Assembly (NCBI RefSeq): GCF_019973615.1 | Contig: NZ_AP024238.1 | Span: 1,364,001 to 1,428,000 of the forward strand | Source of the DNA: Rhodoferax lithotrophicus | Lineage (GTDB): Bacteria > Pseudomonadota > Gammaproteobacteria > Burkholderiales > Burkholderiaceae_C | DNA length: 64,000 bases | Direction: 5' to 3' | Part shown: positions 35,778-44,715 of the stretch, in pieces | Layout of the letters: the number at the start of each line of letters is the position of its first letter | Position numbering within the stretch: position 1 is the stretch's first letter | Translations under genes and position numbers: made by a program | The notes under the pieces: generated by a model | Told to the model about the DNA's origin: nothing | Databases searched by the model: none | The model's input: only the letters and a program-made list of their open reading frames with translations

Positions 35778-36251
35778 ATGAACCTGACGCGTTGGTTTCT
35801 TTGGACTGCAACTTCATTGAGCATGGCGAGCGCCCATGCTGGCAGCGATGTTGTTTTGATTGACCATATGGAAAAGGCCTACACCGTCTATGCCGGGCTG
35901 CCCTTGGATCGAGCCGAGGCGGCGAAAAGCAAACTTGAAGGCAAACCGGTTGAGATGGTTCCATTCGAAAAGTTTGCAGAAAATCAGAAAAAAATCATTG
36001 GAGATCGAATTGTTAGAAACGATTACCCAGGAAGCAGGGCAGAGGAAGGCATAGTTGCCTTGATTGATAAATATCCAGGGACTCCATTTGGAGTCACGTG
36101 GAACGGTGGAATTGCCTTGACAAGAAACGACTATCAAGCGGCAAAAAAAGCCTACGAAGCTTTTAATACACCGGAAGGCTTCGCTAAACCAGAACTTGCG
36201 AACGACCCCGTTGCGCCGATCAATCATCTCAAGCCTTTGCTTGGTTGGTGA
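35778..36251 (+). CDS. secreted hypothetical protein
   Basis: A 157-residue protein with a signal peptide (residues 1 to about 22, ending SAHAG). The mature part is charged and Lys-rich (EAAKSKLEGKPVEMVPFEKF, ALTRNDYQAAKKAYEAF) and has no Cys or membrane helix. GGAGGG lies upstream of the ATG. The A+T content is higher than in the surrounding genes, and it stands alone between a repeat-flanked hypothetical gene and a decayed stretch, so it is probably accessory. No family was recognised. Confidence 0.65.
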   Translation: MNLTRWFLWTATSLSMASAHAGSDVVLIDHMEKAYTVYAGLPLDRAEAAKSKLEGKPVEMVPFEKFAENQKKIIGDRIVRNDYPGSRAEEGIVALIDKYPGTPFGVTWNGGIALTRNDYQAAKKAYEAFNTPEGFAKPELANDPVAPINHLKPLLGW

Positions 36252-36904
36252 CAAGCTCTTGCCATGAGCGCCCAGTTGATGGGTTCTCCCAAGCCCTTTG
36301 AATGGGAAACAGAAAATCGTCGCTACTGTCGCCTATAACCGACACCATGCGAAGAACCAGTTTTGGAATTTATCCATGGGCCAGTTACACCAGCCACAGG
36401 ATAGTCACCGCAGCCATGTTTGAGCGTGCATGCAACGGTGTGTTGCAGCGCAAGGCTTTGTGGCTGGTCCGTCCATCGACACCATCACGTTTGTGCGCTT
36501 CCTCCAAGCTCACTTTGGCTTTGACTGCCGCCGCGATATAGGAGGTCACCCAACCTGCGGCAACGCCCCCATCACCACCAGGTTGCGGTCGAACTTTTTG
36601 GGGTGCTGCCACTGGCCATAAACACGGCGGCGCTGCAGAAAATCCATGAACTTTTTGGCCAGCATGGGAAAGACTCCGAGTCGTGCAAAAGAGAGCAAGA
36701 GGCCCGGTGACCCCGACCCAACCACGCACCTGCAGATGCCGTCACTAGCCACCCGCCTGGAAGCCACCGCGCCATGGTCCGCATATACACAGCAAAGAAT
36801 GCCCGCCCGAGCTGCACTGGCGCTGCTGTGCGCAGGGTCTCCAATGTGTCCAGATTGGCTTTGACTCCATGACATGTCAGGTAGGCCAGCCCAAACAGGC
36901 TGGG
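36252..36904. other. 653 bp without an intact gene; possibly decayed minus-strand coding DNA
   Basis: No open frame with convincing start and composition was found on either strand. On the minus strand, directly downstream of the carboxymuconolactone-decarboxylase gene, short protein-like stretches appear in different frames (DTLETLRTAAPVQLGRAFFA, then FMDFLQRRRVYGQWQHPKKF, then YIAAAVKAKVSLEEAHKRDG). This would fit a frameshifted remnant of a membrane-protein gene from the same operon. The identity is unknown. Confidence 0.4.
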
Positions 36905-37474
36905 TTAATCGACTTTGTATGCCGCAAAACGTGCATCTACCGGCGTGGCAAAGAGGTGATTGCTGAAGTTGCTAAGCGTCTTGACGGCGATGGCCAGCAC
37001 GATGTACATCAAATCACGCTCTTGGTAGCCCGCATCCAGAAACGACTGAACCGTCTGTGGACTGGGCATGCCATGGCTTTTGACCATGGCCACGGTGGTG
37101 GCATAGAGCGTGGCCAGTTTGGCATCGGGAAGGGCGGTTTGTGCACGAATGGCTTGCAACACGTCAGCTGGTACACCTGACATTTTTTCAGCAATCATGC
37201 TGTGTGCGGCGGTGCAGTAGTGGCAGCCGTTGACCTGGCTGACCGCCAGAAAAACCACCTCCTGCTCGGCTGGTTTCAGGCCGGATTCACTGCGAAACAA
37301 GCCGTAGCCGTGTAAATAGGTGCTCAACACACCTGGTGCATTGGCCATGTTGGCATACATATTGGGAATGAAGCCGACCTGTTGGAGGGCCAGGTCCAGG
37401 ATTTCCTTTGGTTTGCCCTGTGCGCTGGCATGTTCAATCGGGTGAAGGTGTTTGACAAGTGGGGTGGCTGACAT
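36905..37474 (-). CDS. carboxymuconolactone decarboxylase/AhpD-family protein
   Basis: A 189-residue protein of the AhpD-like fold. The redox motif NGCHYCTAAHS (Cys-x2-Cys-x3-His) is that of peroxidase-related AhpD proteins. GFIPNMYANMANAPGVLSTYLHGY in the N-terminal half is common in this subfamily. The ATG at 37474 has AGGAG nine bases upstream. It lies 155 bp downstream of an AraC regulator on the same strand and is probably controlled by it. A role in peroxide or organic-radical stress is likely; the substrate is unknown. Confidence 0.85.
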   Translation of the reverse strand: MSATPLVKHLHPIEHASAQGKPKEILDLALQQVGFIPNMYANMANAPGVLSTYLHGYGLFRSESGLKPAEQEVVFLAVSQVNGCHYCTAAHSMIAEKMSGVPADVLQAIRAQTALPDAKLATLYATTVAMVKSHGMPSPQTVQSFLDAGYQERDLMYIVLAIAVKTLSNFSNHLFATPVDARFAAYKVD

Positions 37475-37629
37475 CGCGGGTTGCTCCTGCAAAAGCGCCC
37501 AACGACGGTGCCAGAGAGACATTCCATGGCTTGTTTGGGCGTGAATGGATCGTAGGTTGACCCGGCTTGTCAGAAGTGCCCGCACGTCTCGTTGACATGT
37601 TCCAACGTTTCAGTTTGGCGGCCGCCAGC

Positions 37630-38457
37630 TCAGCTTGGCGGACAAGTTCTGAGCCACGCAGTGGGCGAGCAACCCAGCTTGCGGACAAACGCGCGGGTCA
37701 GGGCACTGGCGCTGCCGTAACCCACATCGTCGGCCACATGTTTGAGTGGACGCCCTTTTTTGAGCAAGCTTTGGGCGGTCATCACCCGCCAGGAGGCCAG
37801 ATAGTCCGCCGGGGTTTCACCGGTGACTGCTTTGAAGCGCACGGCAAAGCGTGCACGCGACATGCCGGCCAAGGCGGCCATGCTGGCCAAATCGCGCTCG
37901 GTTGCCGGGTCGGCATGTATGGCGGCCATGGCTTTCGCCAGCCGTGGGTCGGCCAAGCCGGCCAAGGTGCCGCCTTGGGTCAAACCTTGCGTCATGCAGT
38001 GGCGCAGCAGCTGGATCATCAGCACCTCACACAAGCGATCCAGTACCGCCTGACGACCCGGCTGCTGGGCAAAGGCTTCGTCAAACATCAGCTCAAGCAA
38101 AGTCTGTACACCCGCCAAGGCTGACAGCTCAACCATCACCACATGGGGCAAGGAGTCCGTGACCGGATTTTGGCCACCGCCACCAAACTGAACCGTGGCA
38201 CACACCACATCCGCCCCCAGACGCTCATCGGTCACCAGCCGATGGGTATCCGGGCGTGGCAAAAACAGCAAGGTCGGTTCGGTGATGTCAAACGTCTCTT
38301 GCCGCACACCGATGACCTGAACCGGCCCGCGCCGGATCAAATGGATATGGCCACGCAGGTGGTCTTCATGAAAGTCATGAATGCCACAGAGATTGCCGGT
38401 GTAGAACACCCCGGCGTGCAGGGAAAAGTGGGAGAGCAGGGGGGTGAGTCTGTCCAT
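37630..38457 (-). CDS. AraC-family transcriptional regulator
   Basis: A 275-residue regulator with an N-terminal cupin-type sensing domain (FHEDHLRGHIHLIRRGPVQV, FLPRPDTHRLV) and a C-terminal pair of helix-turn-helices (SMAALAGMSRARFAVRFKAV and PLKHVADDVGYGSASALTRA). This is the Cupin_6 arrangement often found next to small oxidoreductase or AhpD genes. It is probably cotranscribed with, or controls, the downstream AhpD-family gene. Confidence 0.9.
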   Translation of the reverse strand: MDRLTPLLSHFSLHAGVFYTGNLCGIHDFHEDHLRGHIHLIRRGPVQVIGVRQETFDITEPTLLFLPRPDTHRLVTDERLGADVVCATVQFGGGGQNPVTDSLPHVVMVELSALAGVQTLLELMFDEAFAQQPGRQAVLDRLCEVLMIQLLRHCMTQGLTQGGTLAGLADPRLAKAMAAIHADPATERDLASMAALAGMSRARFAVRFKAVTGETPADYLASWRVMTAQSLLKKGRPLKHVADDVGYGSASALTRAFVRKLGCSPTAWLRTCPPS

Positions 38458-38796
38458 GGCTTGTTTTGATACGAATGGTTCTTTTCATGATACTTTCAAA
38501 TACCTTGCGTATCGAATTGACACGCTGTACCCATCTGGATGATGGAATCCCGTATCTGTCGCCAATGTTCATCGCAAGGGCAGAGGGTTTACGGTGGCGC
38601 AAGTTTTACAAGCCTTTCAGGTCTCTGGTGCTTATGTAGGTTGCGCAAGTAGCTATGTAATTTATAGCATTTATTTTTTGTTTCCAGCAGGTGTAAGAAC
38701 CCGGCAGCCACGCCGACTATAGAAACAGCACGGTACCTCTTGTGTCCCGTGCCAGCTGTTATCTATTCACCATCGTCATTTTTGAAGGACATACCC
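38458..38796 (+). promoter_or_regulatory. intergenic leader of the bufferin operon with dispersed repeat copy 7
   Basis: This 339-bp gap separates the leftward AraC gene from the rightward bufferin operon. TCTCTGGTGCTTATGTAGG then TTGCGCAAGTAGCTAT (38622-38656) is a forward copy of the dispersed repeat. AAGGA at 38784-38788 is the ribosome-binding site of the precursor gene. No CusR-type box like those at 23055 and 26819 was seen, so copper control of this operon must work otherwise or from a site not recognised here. Confidence 0.5.
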
Positions 38797-39111
38797 ATGA
38801 ACGCACTATCCACCTCCACACGTTTCGCCACTGCCGCCGGTCTGGCTTTGGCCATGAGTGCCGCGCTGACCATTGCGGCCACTCCCATCGCTGCCCAGGC
38901 CGCAGACACCGACAAGTGTTTTGGTGTGGCCCTGAAAGGCAAGAACGACTGCAAGGCTGGTGCGGGCACCACTTGCGCGGGCACCTCCAAGGTGGATCAT
39001 CAAGGCAACGCTTGGTCGATGGTGCCCAAGGGCACCTGCGAAAAAACCATGTCCAAAACCTCACCCACCGGCTTTGGCCAGATGAAAGAGTTCAAGGAAG
39101 TCAAAGCCTGA
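38797..39111 (+). CDS. bufA: bufferin precursor (DUF2282, BufA1 type)
   Basis: A 104-residue DUF2282 protein. The signal peptide is long (residues 1-35, ending PIAAQA). The mature peptide carries four cysteines at 41, 52, 60 and 81 ([20 protein letters not shown], then TTCAG, then KGTCE), as in bufferin precursors. In this family the enzyme BufB with BufC converts core cysteines to thiooxazoles, giving a periplasmic peptide that binds copper. The ATG has AAGGA seven bases upstream. It is followed after 28 bp by the modifying enzyme. The presence of a cus system 5 kb upstream supports a copper role. Confidence 0.9.
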   Translation: MNALSTSTRFATAAGLALAMSAALTIAATPIAAQAADTDKCFGVALKGKNDCKAGAGTTCAGTSKVDHQGNAWSMVPKGTCEKTMSKTSPTGFGQMKEFKEVKA

Positions 39112-39139
39112 TCGGCATCACACCTACGGAGCTCCGGCC

Positions 39140-40033
39140 ATGTCTCACCTGATTCACACGACCCCACCGGCAGCTCCGGCCCACACTCTGCCCGCCAGGG
39201 CCGGGGTGGGCTTGAAGCCTGAGCACGTTCAGACCATTTTGCAGACGCAGCCTGACATCGGTTTTTTTGAAGTCCACGCTGAAAACCACATGGTGCCGGG
39301 TGGGCCGTTTCACCATTACTTGAGCCGCATCCGTGAACAGTATGCGCTGTCGATTCACGGCGTGGGCCTGTCGATTGGGGCCGATGCGCCACTCGACATC
39401 CACCACCTGAATGCCTTGCAGCGCTTGCTGGACAAGTACCAGCCGCAATCTTTTTCAGAGCACCTTGCCTGGTCAACCCATCACGATGTGTTCCTGAATG
39501 ACCTGCTGCCCGCGCCCTACACCCCGGACACCCTGCAGCGGGTCTGTGATCACATTGACCAGACCCAGACCCACCTGAAACGCCGCATGCTGCTGGAAAA
39601 CCCGGCCACCTATGTGGAGTTTGCTGAGTCCTCCATGGATGAGGCCAGTTTCATCAGCGAGGTGCTGCGCCGCACCGGCTGCGGCCTGCTGCTGGACGTG
39701 AACAACGCCTATGTGAGCTGCACCAACCATGGCCGTGACGCGCAGGCCTACATCCGCGCCCTGCCGCTGGCGCAGGTGGCAGAGATTCACCTCGCAGGAT
39801 TTGCCCAGGCAGCGGACACCCATGGTGACCTGCTGCTGATCGACAGCCACGGCGCACCGGTGGCGCAAGCCGTGTGGGACTTGTATGCCCGCACCCTGGC
39901 GCTGACCGGCCCGGTGGCCACCCTGCTGGAACGCGACAACGACATTCCGCCCTGGCCGGTGCTGCTGGCCGAAGCCCAGGTAGCCGACCGGCAATTGCTG
40001 GCGTTGACCCAAGCGCAGGAGGCCTTGGCATGA
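39140..40033 (+). CDS. bufB: DUF692 multinuclear non-haem iron oxidative enzyme (MNIO), BufB type
   Basis: A 297-residue DUF692 TIM-barrel of the MNIO family (MbnB-like). Metal-binding and active-site segments are visible: [51 protein letters not shown] and EIHLAGF. In bufferin operons it oxidises cysteines of the precursor using iron and oxygen. GGAG lies eight bases before the ATG. It overlaps bufC by four bases (ATGA), so the two partners are translationally coupled. Confidence 0.93.
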   Translation: MSHLIHTTPPAAPAHTLPARAGVGLKPEHVQTILQTQPDIGFFEVHAENHMVPGGPFHHYLSRIREQYALSIHGVGLSIGADAPLDIHHLNALQRLLDKYQPQSFSEHLAWSTHHDVFLNDLLPAPYTPDTLQRVCDHIDQTQTHLKRRMLLENPATYVEFAESSMDEASFISEVLRRTGCGLLLDVNNAYVSCTNHGRDAQAYIRALPLAQVAEIHLAGFAQAADTHGDLLLIDSHGAPVAQAVWDLYARTLALTGPVATLLERDNDIPPWPVLLAEAQVADRQLLALTQAQEALA

Positions 40034-40815
40034 ACAGCCAAACGCCTTTTGCCCAGGCCCTGCTGAACCCGGAGCTGCCTTGCCCCAGCGGCCTCACCAC
40101 CTGGAACGGTTCCGACCCCGCCCAGCGTTTTGCCGTGTACCGCAACAACGTCATGGTGTCTTTGATCGACGCGCTGGCCGACAGCTACCCGGTGGTGCAG
40201 GAATTGGTGGGCGAAGAATTCTTTCGTGCCATGGCCCGCGTGTTTGCCATGGCGCACCCGCCACGCTCGCCCGTGATGGCGTTTTACGGGCAAAACTTTG
40301 CGGAATTTGTACAAGCCTTTCCTCCGGCGGCCAGCGTGCCCTATCTGGCCGACGTGGCACGGCTGGAGATGGCGCGGGTGTGTGCTTACCACGCGGCCGA
40401 TGTACCGCCGCTGGCGCTTGAAGCCGTGCAAGCCGCCTTGGCCGACCCGGCACAGCTCATCCACCTGCAACTCACGCTGCACCCCTCGGTACACGTCATT
40501 CCCTCTGCCTTTGCCGTGGTTGACTTGTGGGCTGCGCACCAAGGGTCTACCGACATGACATCGGTAGACCCCGACCAGCCTCAGACCGCTCTGGTATTCA
40601 GACACGCGCTGGTGGTCAACACGCTGGAGCTCACAGCCGGGCTTGCCCAGTTTGTGCGCGCCCTGCAAGCTGGCAACACCCTGCCCGAGGCCGCCAGCGC
40701 TGCGCTTGAGCTTGACCCCGAATTTGATTTAACCCAGGCCCTGACGCTGCTGCTGCACTGGCAGTTCATCACCCACTTGTCGACGAGTAACCAACACCAT
40801 GAACCCACACACTGA
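40030..40815 (+). CDS. bufC: DUF2063 partner protein (BufC type)
   Basis: A 261-residue protein with an N-terminal DUF2063 domain ([15 protein letters not shown], then [20 protein letters not shown] and [20 protein letters not shown]). The C-terminal half is a RiPP-recognition-like partner region. It is thought to deliver the precursor to the MNIO enzyme. The start at 40030 follows AGGAGG with seven bases of spacing; an upstream in-frame ATG at 39874 lies inside bufB and is rejected. The 3' end overlaps bufD by 17 bp. Confidence 0.9.
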   Translation: MNSQTPFAQALLNPELPCPSGLTTWNGSDPAQRFAVYRNNVMVSLIDALADSYPVVQELVGEEFFRAMARVFAMAHPPRSPVMAFYGQNFAEFVQAFPPAASVPYLADVARLEMARVCAYHAADVPPLALEAVQAALADPAQLIHLQLTLHPSVHVIPSAFAVVDLWAAHQGSTDMTSVDPDQPQTALVFRHALVVNTLELTAGLAQFVRALQAGNTLPEAASAALELDPEFDLTQALTLLLHWQFITHLSTSNQHHEPTH

Positions 40816-41308
40816 CAGCCACAACGCCGCCGGGCTGCCCGGCCTGATCCAGCAGTTCATTCACCTCATGCAGCGCGTCCCGAACAGCTTGCTGGCGCTG
40901 CTGGCCCGCTTCTCCATCGCCGCCGTGTTCTGGAAGTCGGGCCAAACCAAGATTCAGGGTTTTGCCGTGGACCTTGTCAACGGTGAATTCACCCTGGGCT
41001 GGCCACGTCTGTCGGATTCGGTGGTGGGCTTGTTCCAGGACGAATACCACCTGCCGCTGATCCCGCCCGAGATCGCCGCCACCCTGGCCGCCACCGCCGA
41101 GCACCTGTTCCCGCTGCTGCTGTTGTTTGGCCTGGCTACCCGCTTGTCCGCCCTGGCCTTGCTGGGCATGACGCTGACCATTCAATTGTTCGTCTACCCC
41201 GATGCCTACCCGACCCACGGCACCTGGGCCGCGGTGCTGCTGTACCTGATGGTGCATGGGCCGGGCAGGTTGTCGGTGGATGAGTGGGTGGCGCGGCGGT
41301 GGGGGTGA
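40799..41308 (+). CDS. bufD: DoxX-family membrane protein (BufD type)
   Basis: A 169-residue inner-membrane protein with four hydrophobic helices and the DoxX opening LLALLARFSIAAVFWKSGQTK. TAEHLFPLLLLFGLATRLSA is the third helix region. A DoxX protein is a regular last member of bufferin and related MNIO operons, perhaps for redox supply or membrane anchoring; its exact role is not known. It starts inside the 3' end of bufC. Confidence 0.88.
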   Translation: MNPHTDSHNAAGLPGLIQQFIHLMQRVPNSLLALLARFSIAAVFWKSGQTKIQGFAVDLVNGEFTLGWPRLSDSVVGLFQDEYHLPLIPPEIAATLAATAEHLFPLLLLFGLATRLSALALLGMTLTIQLFVYPDAYPTHGTWAAVLLYLMVHGPGRLSVDEWVARRWG

Positions 41309-41393
41309 GTTCTGCACGGGTGTCGGGCCATCGCTGGGCGCAGATGGAATTCAACGGCAGTTTTGGCGTGGTTGCTGCACCCGCTTCGTTGGG

Positions 41394-41712
41394 TCAAGAT
41401 GCCGTTTCGGAAACCACATCCCAGAGAGATTCCGCCGCGCGCCCCATGGGAGTTCTGTCTCTGTAAAGCTGGATTTCAAGATCGACATTCCATGCGGGGT
41501 CGGCCGCGGGAACCAATCGGCCGGATGTGATGTCGTCACCTATAAGGCTCTTCGGCAACCACGCAACACCACGGCCATCAAGCACCATCGCCCTCAAAAC
41601 AGATGCAAGGTGGGCGGTCAAAGGAGTTTGCGTGGCTATTTTTTCCAATGCGCCATAGCGCGTCTCACGAAGAATCTGCCCCAATCCAGACTCAACACTG
41701 TAGGCCAGGCAC
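41394..41712 (-). pseudogene. truncated LysR regulator (C-terminal effector domain only)
   Basis: The open frame encodes about 105 residues matching only the end of a LysR effector domain: YSVESGLGQILRETRYGALE, then GRGVAWLPKSLIGDDI and the stop. The DNA-binding domain and the first half of the effector domain are missing. The break lies at about 41713-41718, where a transporter fragment on the other strand begins. Confidence 0.7.
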
Positions 41713-41718
41713 GCTCAA

Positions 41719-41925
41719 TTTTACGGAATTGGTGCACTCGGGCTGGGTATTACGGCGCATTTCAGTGGCTCGGTCGAGGCCGCTTTCTGGTTTGTAGCCG
41801 TGTTGACTGATAACACGGCCATGGTGATGGACGCGCATGACAAAGATCAGTTTGCAAAAGAACACATGGCCGGGACGGTGAAGCAGCGGTGCAACAAGAA
41901 ACTTTTTGGCATGAAACTCGCTTAA
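41719..41925 (+). pseudogene. truncated transporter (MFS-like C-terminal fragment)
   Basis: An open frame of 68 codons without its own start encodes a final membrane helix and tail (FYGIGALGLGITAHFSGSVE, then AAFWFVAVL) ending at a TAA. It looks like the last helix of a major-facilitator permease; the N-terminal part is absent. It abuts the LysR fragment head to head, so both probably lost their 5' ends in one deletion. Confidence 0.5.
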
Positions 41926-41938
41926 ACCCTAGAATAAG

Positions 41939-41954
41939 TTGACCAACTGGTTAG
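41939..41954 (+). promoter_or_regulatory. RutR-type operator upstream of the ABC transporter operon
   Basis: TTGACCAACTGGTTAG matches the E. coli RutR consensus TTGACCANNTGGTCAA at all but two fixed positions. It lies 53 bp before the ATPase start. A better copy stands before preT at 56050. A RutR-like TetR gene ends this operon. Confidence 0.65.
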
Positions 41955-42006
41955 TTTCTTGATCTGGATGCTACTTTTTGGTGCAATTCTCCCTTTTTGT
42001 GTGCCC

Positions 42007-42834
42007 ATGAACAATCCTGACAATTTGTCCATCATTTCCCAACTGAGCCCTCCTGCGGGGGGGCGGTTGGCGGTCGAGATTCGCAAAGCCAGCGTGGTGT
42101 ACCAGACGGCGGATTCGCCGGTGCATGCACTGGAAAACATTGACCTGAACATTCGCGAGGGTGAATTTGTCTCGCTGATTGGTCCCTCGGGCTGCGGCAA
42201 AACCACCTTGATGCGGGTGATTGCCGATCTGGAGCACATCAGCGCTGGGCAAGTGCTGGTGAATGGGGTGTCGCCCCATGAAGCCCGGTTGGCCCGCGCT
42301 TACGGTTATGTGTTTCAGGCCCCAGCGCTGTTTCCCTGGCGTACCGTGCTGGCCAATGTGACGTTGCCGTTGCAGATTCAAGGCCGCACCAAGGCCGACA
42401 GCAAGGTGATTGCCATGGCACACCTGGAGCGTGTTGGACTTCAAGGTTTTGAAGGCAAATACCCGTGGCAGTTGTCTGGCGGCATGCAGCAGCGCGTGTC
42501 GATTGCCCGCGCGCTATCTTTTGAGCCGAAGATTCTGATGATGGACGAGCCCTTTGGCGCGCTGGATGAAATCACCCGCGACCGCTTGAATGAACAGCTT
42601 CAGCAGCTCTGGCAAAGAGAGCGTCGCACAGTGGTGTTTGTGACCCATTCGATTGCCGAAGCGGTTTACCTGTCGACCAAGATCGTCGTCATGTCACCGC
42701 GCCCTGGGCGCATTGTGAAAGTCATTGATTCACCGCTGCCGGATGAGCGGCACCTGGGCCTGCGTGACACCACCGAATTTATCCAGGTTGCGCATGAGGT
42801 TCGCGAAGCTTTGGCAGATGGTCATCATGACTAA
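42007..42834 (+). CDS. ABC transporter ATPase (nitrate/taurine/pyrimidine-precursor type)
   Basis: A 275-residue ATPase with Walker A GPSGCGKTT, Q-loop FQAPALFPWRTV, signature LSGGMQQR and Walker B ILMMDEPFGALDE. It belongs to the TauB/SsuB/ThiZ-like group. ATG 42007 gives the usual N-terminus; a longer frame from 41959 is not supported. It forms an importer with the two permeases and the NMT1-type binding protein that follow. The RutR-type operator and regulator suggest a pyrimidine or related base as cargo. Confidence 0.9.
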   Translation: MNNPDNLSIISQLSPPAGGRLAVEIRKASVVYQTADSPVHALENIDLNIREGEFVSLIGPSGCGKTTLMRVIADLEHISAGQVLVNGVSPHEARLARAYGYVFQAPALFPWRTVLANVTLPLQIQGRTKADSKVIAMAHLERVGLQGFEGKYPWQLSGGMQQRVSIARALSFEPKILMMDEPFGALDEITRDRLNEQLQQLWQRERRTVVFVTHSIAEAVYLSTKIVVMSPRPGRIVKVIDSPLPDERHLGLRDTTEFIQVAHEVREALADGHHD

Positions 42835-43729
42835 GTCGCCATCGGAGGGTTGGGTGTCACGTCTTCTGCGCGACGGCTTGCCGGTGGCGGTGATGTTGGC
42901 GGCCACCTTGTTGATTTGGTACATCGGTGCCGTGTGGATGAATGCATCGGGGGCCATTGAGCGGGTTCTGCCCCACGACAGCCCCTGGAATTGGCAAGAC
43001 TTGCTGGCAGCGACTCTGGACATGCAGCGACCAGTGTTGCCTGCGCCACATCAGGTGGCCCTTGATTTTTGGTCGAGCCTGGTGGATTGGCCGATTGACT
43101 CGCCGCGTAACCTGCTGTTTCATGTGGCGGTGACGGCTGAATCCACTTTGTGGGGCTTTGTATTGGGCACCTTGCTGGGTTTGGTGCTGGCGGTGCTGAT
43201 TGTTCACTCACGCACGCTGGACCGTGCCCTGTTGCCCTGGATTGTGGCTTCGCAAACTGTACCCGTACTGGCCATTGCGCCTATCGTGCTGGTGATTCTG
43301 GGCAGCCTGGGCTTCTCGGGCCTGGCTCCCAAAGCGGTGATTGCGATGTACCTGTGTTTTTTCCCGGTGACGGTAGCCATGGTGCAGGGCTTGCGCTCAC
43401 CCCAGCGGATTGAGACCGAAATGATGCACACCTACGCCGCCAACTGGTGGCAGTCTTTGTGGCTGTTGCGTTTGCCAGCTTCGTTGCCCTTTTTGTTTCC
43501 GGCGTTGCGGGTGGGTATTGCGGCCGGCTTGGTCGGTGCCATGGTGGCTGAATTACCAACGGGCGCCGTGGCGGGCCTGGGTGCGCGGTTGCTGACTGGT
43601 TCCTACTACGGCAACACGGTACAAATCTGGTCGGCTTTGGTGATGTCGGCTCTGCTCGGTCTGGCGCTGACCATGGCAGTGGCGGGTGTTGAGCGGCTGG
43701 TATTGCGCCGCCGTGGGGGGCAGACATGA
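42827..43729 (+). CDS. ABC transporter permease 1
   Basis: A 300-residue inner-membrane permease of the BPD_transp_1 family. After a first helix (LPVAVMLAATLLIWYIGAVW) comes a periplasmic stretch and then about five helices. The EAA loop is YAANWWQSLWLLRLPASLPF. It starts within the last codons of the ATPase gene and overlaps the second permease by four bases, so all three are coupled. It probably forms a heterodimer with the next gene product. Confidence 0.88.
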   Translation: MTKSPSEGWVSRLLRDGLPVAVMLAATLLIWYIGAVWMNASGAIERVLPHDSPWNWQDLLAATLDMQRPVLPAPHQVALDFWSSLVDWPIDSPRNLLFHVAVTAESTLWGFVLGTLLGLVLAVLIVHSRTLDRALLPWIVASQTVPVLAIAPIVLVILGSLGFSGLAPKAVIAMYLCFFPVTVAMVQGLRSPQRIETEMMHTYAANWWQSLWLLRLPASLPFLFPALRVGIAAGLVGAMVAELPTGAVAGLGARLLTGSYYGNTVQIWSALVMSALLGLALTMAVAGVERLVLRRRGGQT

Positions 43730-44685
43730 AACCACAACTGACCAAAACCTTGTTGTTTGTGCTGGCCTGCCTGATGGGTGCTGTTTTGTTGATGATGCAG
43801 CCCGCAGCGCTGGGGCAGTTGCCAGAGGGCACCGTGCCCGCAGGTATGTTCTGGTTGGCCACGGCCATTCTTGGCGCTCTGGCCATGCAGTCGGTGCGTT
43901 GGATGGCCGCTCTGGATGGCGGCCGCCTTGTGGGTATGGCTACCGCTGCCTTGTTTGGGGTGTGGATTGTCTACTTCTGGCAACTGCTGGTGGTGGCTTT
44001 TGACGTGCCCCGGGTCTTGTTGCCACCCCCCAGCCTGATCGTGCAAGCTATTGGCGAGCACGGCGGTATTTTGTGGGACGATTTTGTGCAAACCGTGCTG
44101 AAGGCCGTGCTGATCGGGTGGGCCATGGGCTCAGGATTGGGGTTTCTGGTGGCGGTGGCGATTGACCGCCAACCTTTTTTGCAGCGCGGCTTGTTGCCGC
44201 TGGCATCCCTGACCAGCACCATTCCGCTGGTGGCGGTGGCACCGATTGCCGTGATGTGGTTCGGCTTTGAGTGGCCCTCTAAAGCCGCCGTGGTGGTGCT
44301 GATGACGTTTTTTCCGATGCTGGTGTCCACCCTGGCCGGGCTGAAAGCCTCTGGCAAGCTCGAACGTGAGCTGATGTACAGCTACGCCGCCAGTTACAGT
44401 CGTACGTTGCTGGCGCTGCGTTTGCCGGCAGCCTTGCCTTTTATCTTTGGCGCGCTCAAGGTGAATGCCACGCTGGCGCTGATCGGGGCCATCGTGGCTG
44501 AATTTTTTGGCTCCCCCACCTCGGGCCTGGGTTTTCGGATTTCCACCGAGGCCTCACGCATGAACATGCCGCTGGTGTGGAGCGCTATCGTGGTGGCAGC
44601 GATCACCGGCTCAGTGGCCTACGCTGTGCTTGTACAGTTTGAGCGCCGCGCAGCGTTTTGGCACCCGTCGGTACGTGGTGCCTGA
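43726..44685 (+). CDS. ABC transporter permease 2
   Basis: A 319-residue inner-membrane permease. Two extra N-terminal helices (LLFVLACLMGAVLLMM and a second near residue 40-60) precede the usual five-helix core. The EAA loop is YAASYSRTLLALRLPAALPF. It shares the core with permease 1 and completes the transport channel. It is followed after 30 bp by the binding-protein gene, which has its own strong AAAGGAG. Confidence 0.88.
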   Translation: MKPQLTKTLLFVLACLMGAVLLMMQPAALGQLPEGTVPAGMFWLATAILGALAMQSVRWMAALDGGRLVGMATAALFGVWIVYFWQLLVVAFDVPRVLLPPPSLIVQAIGEHGGILWDDFVQTVLKAVLIGWAMGSGLGFLVAVAIDRQPFLQRGLLPLASLTSTIPLVAVAPIAVMWFGFEWPSKAAVVVLMTFFPMLVSTLAGLKASGKLERELMYSYAASYSRTLLALRLPAALPFIFGALKVNATLALIGAIVAEFFGSPTSGLGFRISTEASRMNMPLVWSAIVVAAITGSVAYAVLVQFERRAAFWHPSVRGA

Positions 44686-44715
44686 TTTTTCCCCCAACCC
44701 CAAAGGAGCTTTCCC

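Noticed and set aside
39874..40030. Upstream in-frame start for the DUF2063 gene at 39874
   Set aside because: It would overlap bufB by 160 bp; ATG 40030 has AGGAGG and the normal family N-terminus.
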